Positions 63,963 through 64,000 of a DNA stretch of 64,000 bases are shown one piece after another. The notes below the pieces were generated by a model. The model was given only the letters and a program-made list of their open reading frames with translations. It was not told the DNA's origin and did not search any database. The stretch is from Betaproteobacteria bacterium (GTDB lineage: Bacteria; Pseudomonadota; Gammaproteobacteria; Burkholderiales; Burkholderiaceae_C): contig CANGHH010000020.1 in the NCBI GenBank assembly GCA_947453725.1, positions 1 to 64,000 on the forward strand, read 5' to 3'. Both the position numbers and the translations under genes were made by a program. The number at the start of each line of letters is the position of its first letter. Within the stretch, counting starts at the first letter, position 1.

Positions 63963-64000
63963 ATGTTTTTCCCAGCCACCCACGCCCCCGCCGACGCGCG
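63963..64000 (+). CDS. Start of a gene cut by the window edge (product unknown)
   Basis: ATG at 63963 opens a frame MFFPATHAPADA that runs past the end. CGAGG ends only two bases before it, an unusually short spacing. In Burkholderiales trpE commonly follows gph, but these first residues do not look like TrpE, so I leave it unnamed. Confidence 0.3.
   Translation, partial: MFFPATHAPADA

Noticed and set aside
63533..63979. Arg/Pro-rich minus-strand frame over gph
   Set aside because: Shadow of gph; no start signal and composition typical of a non-coding frame in GC-rich DNA.

Overview
The window is GC-rich DNA, densely packed with genes on both strands. Gene content and order point to a betaproteobacterium of the order Burkholderiales, probably from the Rubrivivax/Leptothrix/Roseateles side. 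Supporting signs are a glucokinase-HexR fusion protein, a split metH behind an SAH riboswitch, the SpecificRecomb membrane protein, an NhaR-type LysR regulator, and many TTG/GTG starts with stop-start overlaps. The species cannot be fixed from the sequence alone.

Layout. Positions 1-5160: end of a RadA-like gene, a decayed nucleotidyltransferase, a PepSY membrane protein, a lipoprotein phosphoesterase, a family-25 glycosyltransferase, ilvE and a small zinc-finger protein. Positions 5200-37500: a large alpha-glucan (starch/maltodextrin) utilisation region. It holds a secreted pullulanase, three more secreted GH13 enzymes, a MalKEFG-type ABC importer, an esterase, a TonB-dependent receptor, a tryptophan-halogenase-like flavoprotein with a DUF6445 partner, and two glucokinases, one fused to a HexR/RpiR regulator. 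Unrelated genes sit inside it (ParA-like ATPase, decayed S41 peptidase with a 13-G tract, MATE transporter, TPR and HupE-like proteins). Positions 37500-42500: SAH riboswitch, metH module and Rep helicase. Positions 42500-49000: a LytS/LytR-type two-component pair, NhaR and Rrf2 regulators, three YceI proteins and a cytochrome b561. Positions 49000-64000: a giant indolepyruvate ferredoxin oxidoreductase with a divergent Lrp regulator, GGDEF protein, EamA transporter, SpecificRecomb protein, apaG, rpe, a second Lrp, a saccharopine-dehydrogenase-like protein, an S9 peptidase and gph.

How the sugar region works together (inference). All four GH13 enzymes carry signal peptides, so glucans would be cut outside the cytoplasm. 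The receptor would bring dextrins across the outer membrane, the ABC importer would take small sugars in, and the two glucokinases would feed glucose 6-phosphate to central metabolism. Near-palindromic 15-mers of the form TGTAG-N5-CTACA lie in front of the pullulanase/amylase pair, malK, the receptor/amylase pair and the glucokinase/glucokinase-HexR pair. They closely resemble the known HexR operator and suggest one local regulon run by the HexR fusion protein. This is the strongest candidate for a not yet described system here, together with the halogenase/DUF6445 pair embedded in it.

No tRNA, rRNA, CRISPR array or intact insertion sequence was recognised.
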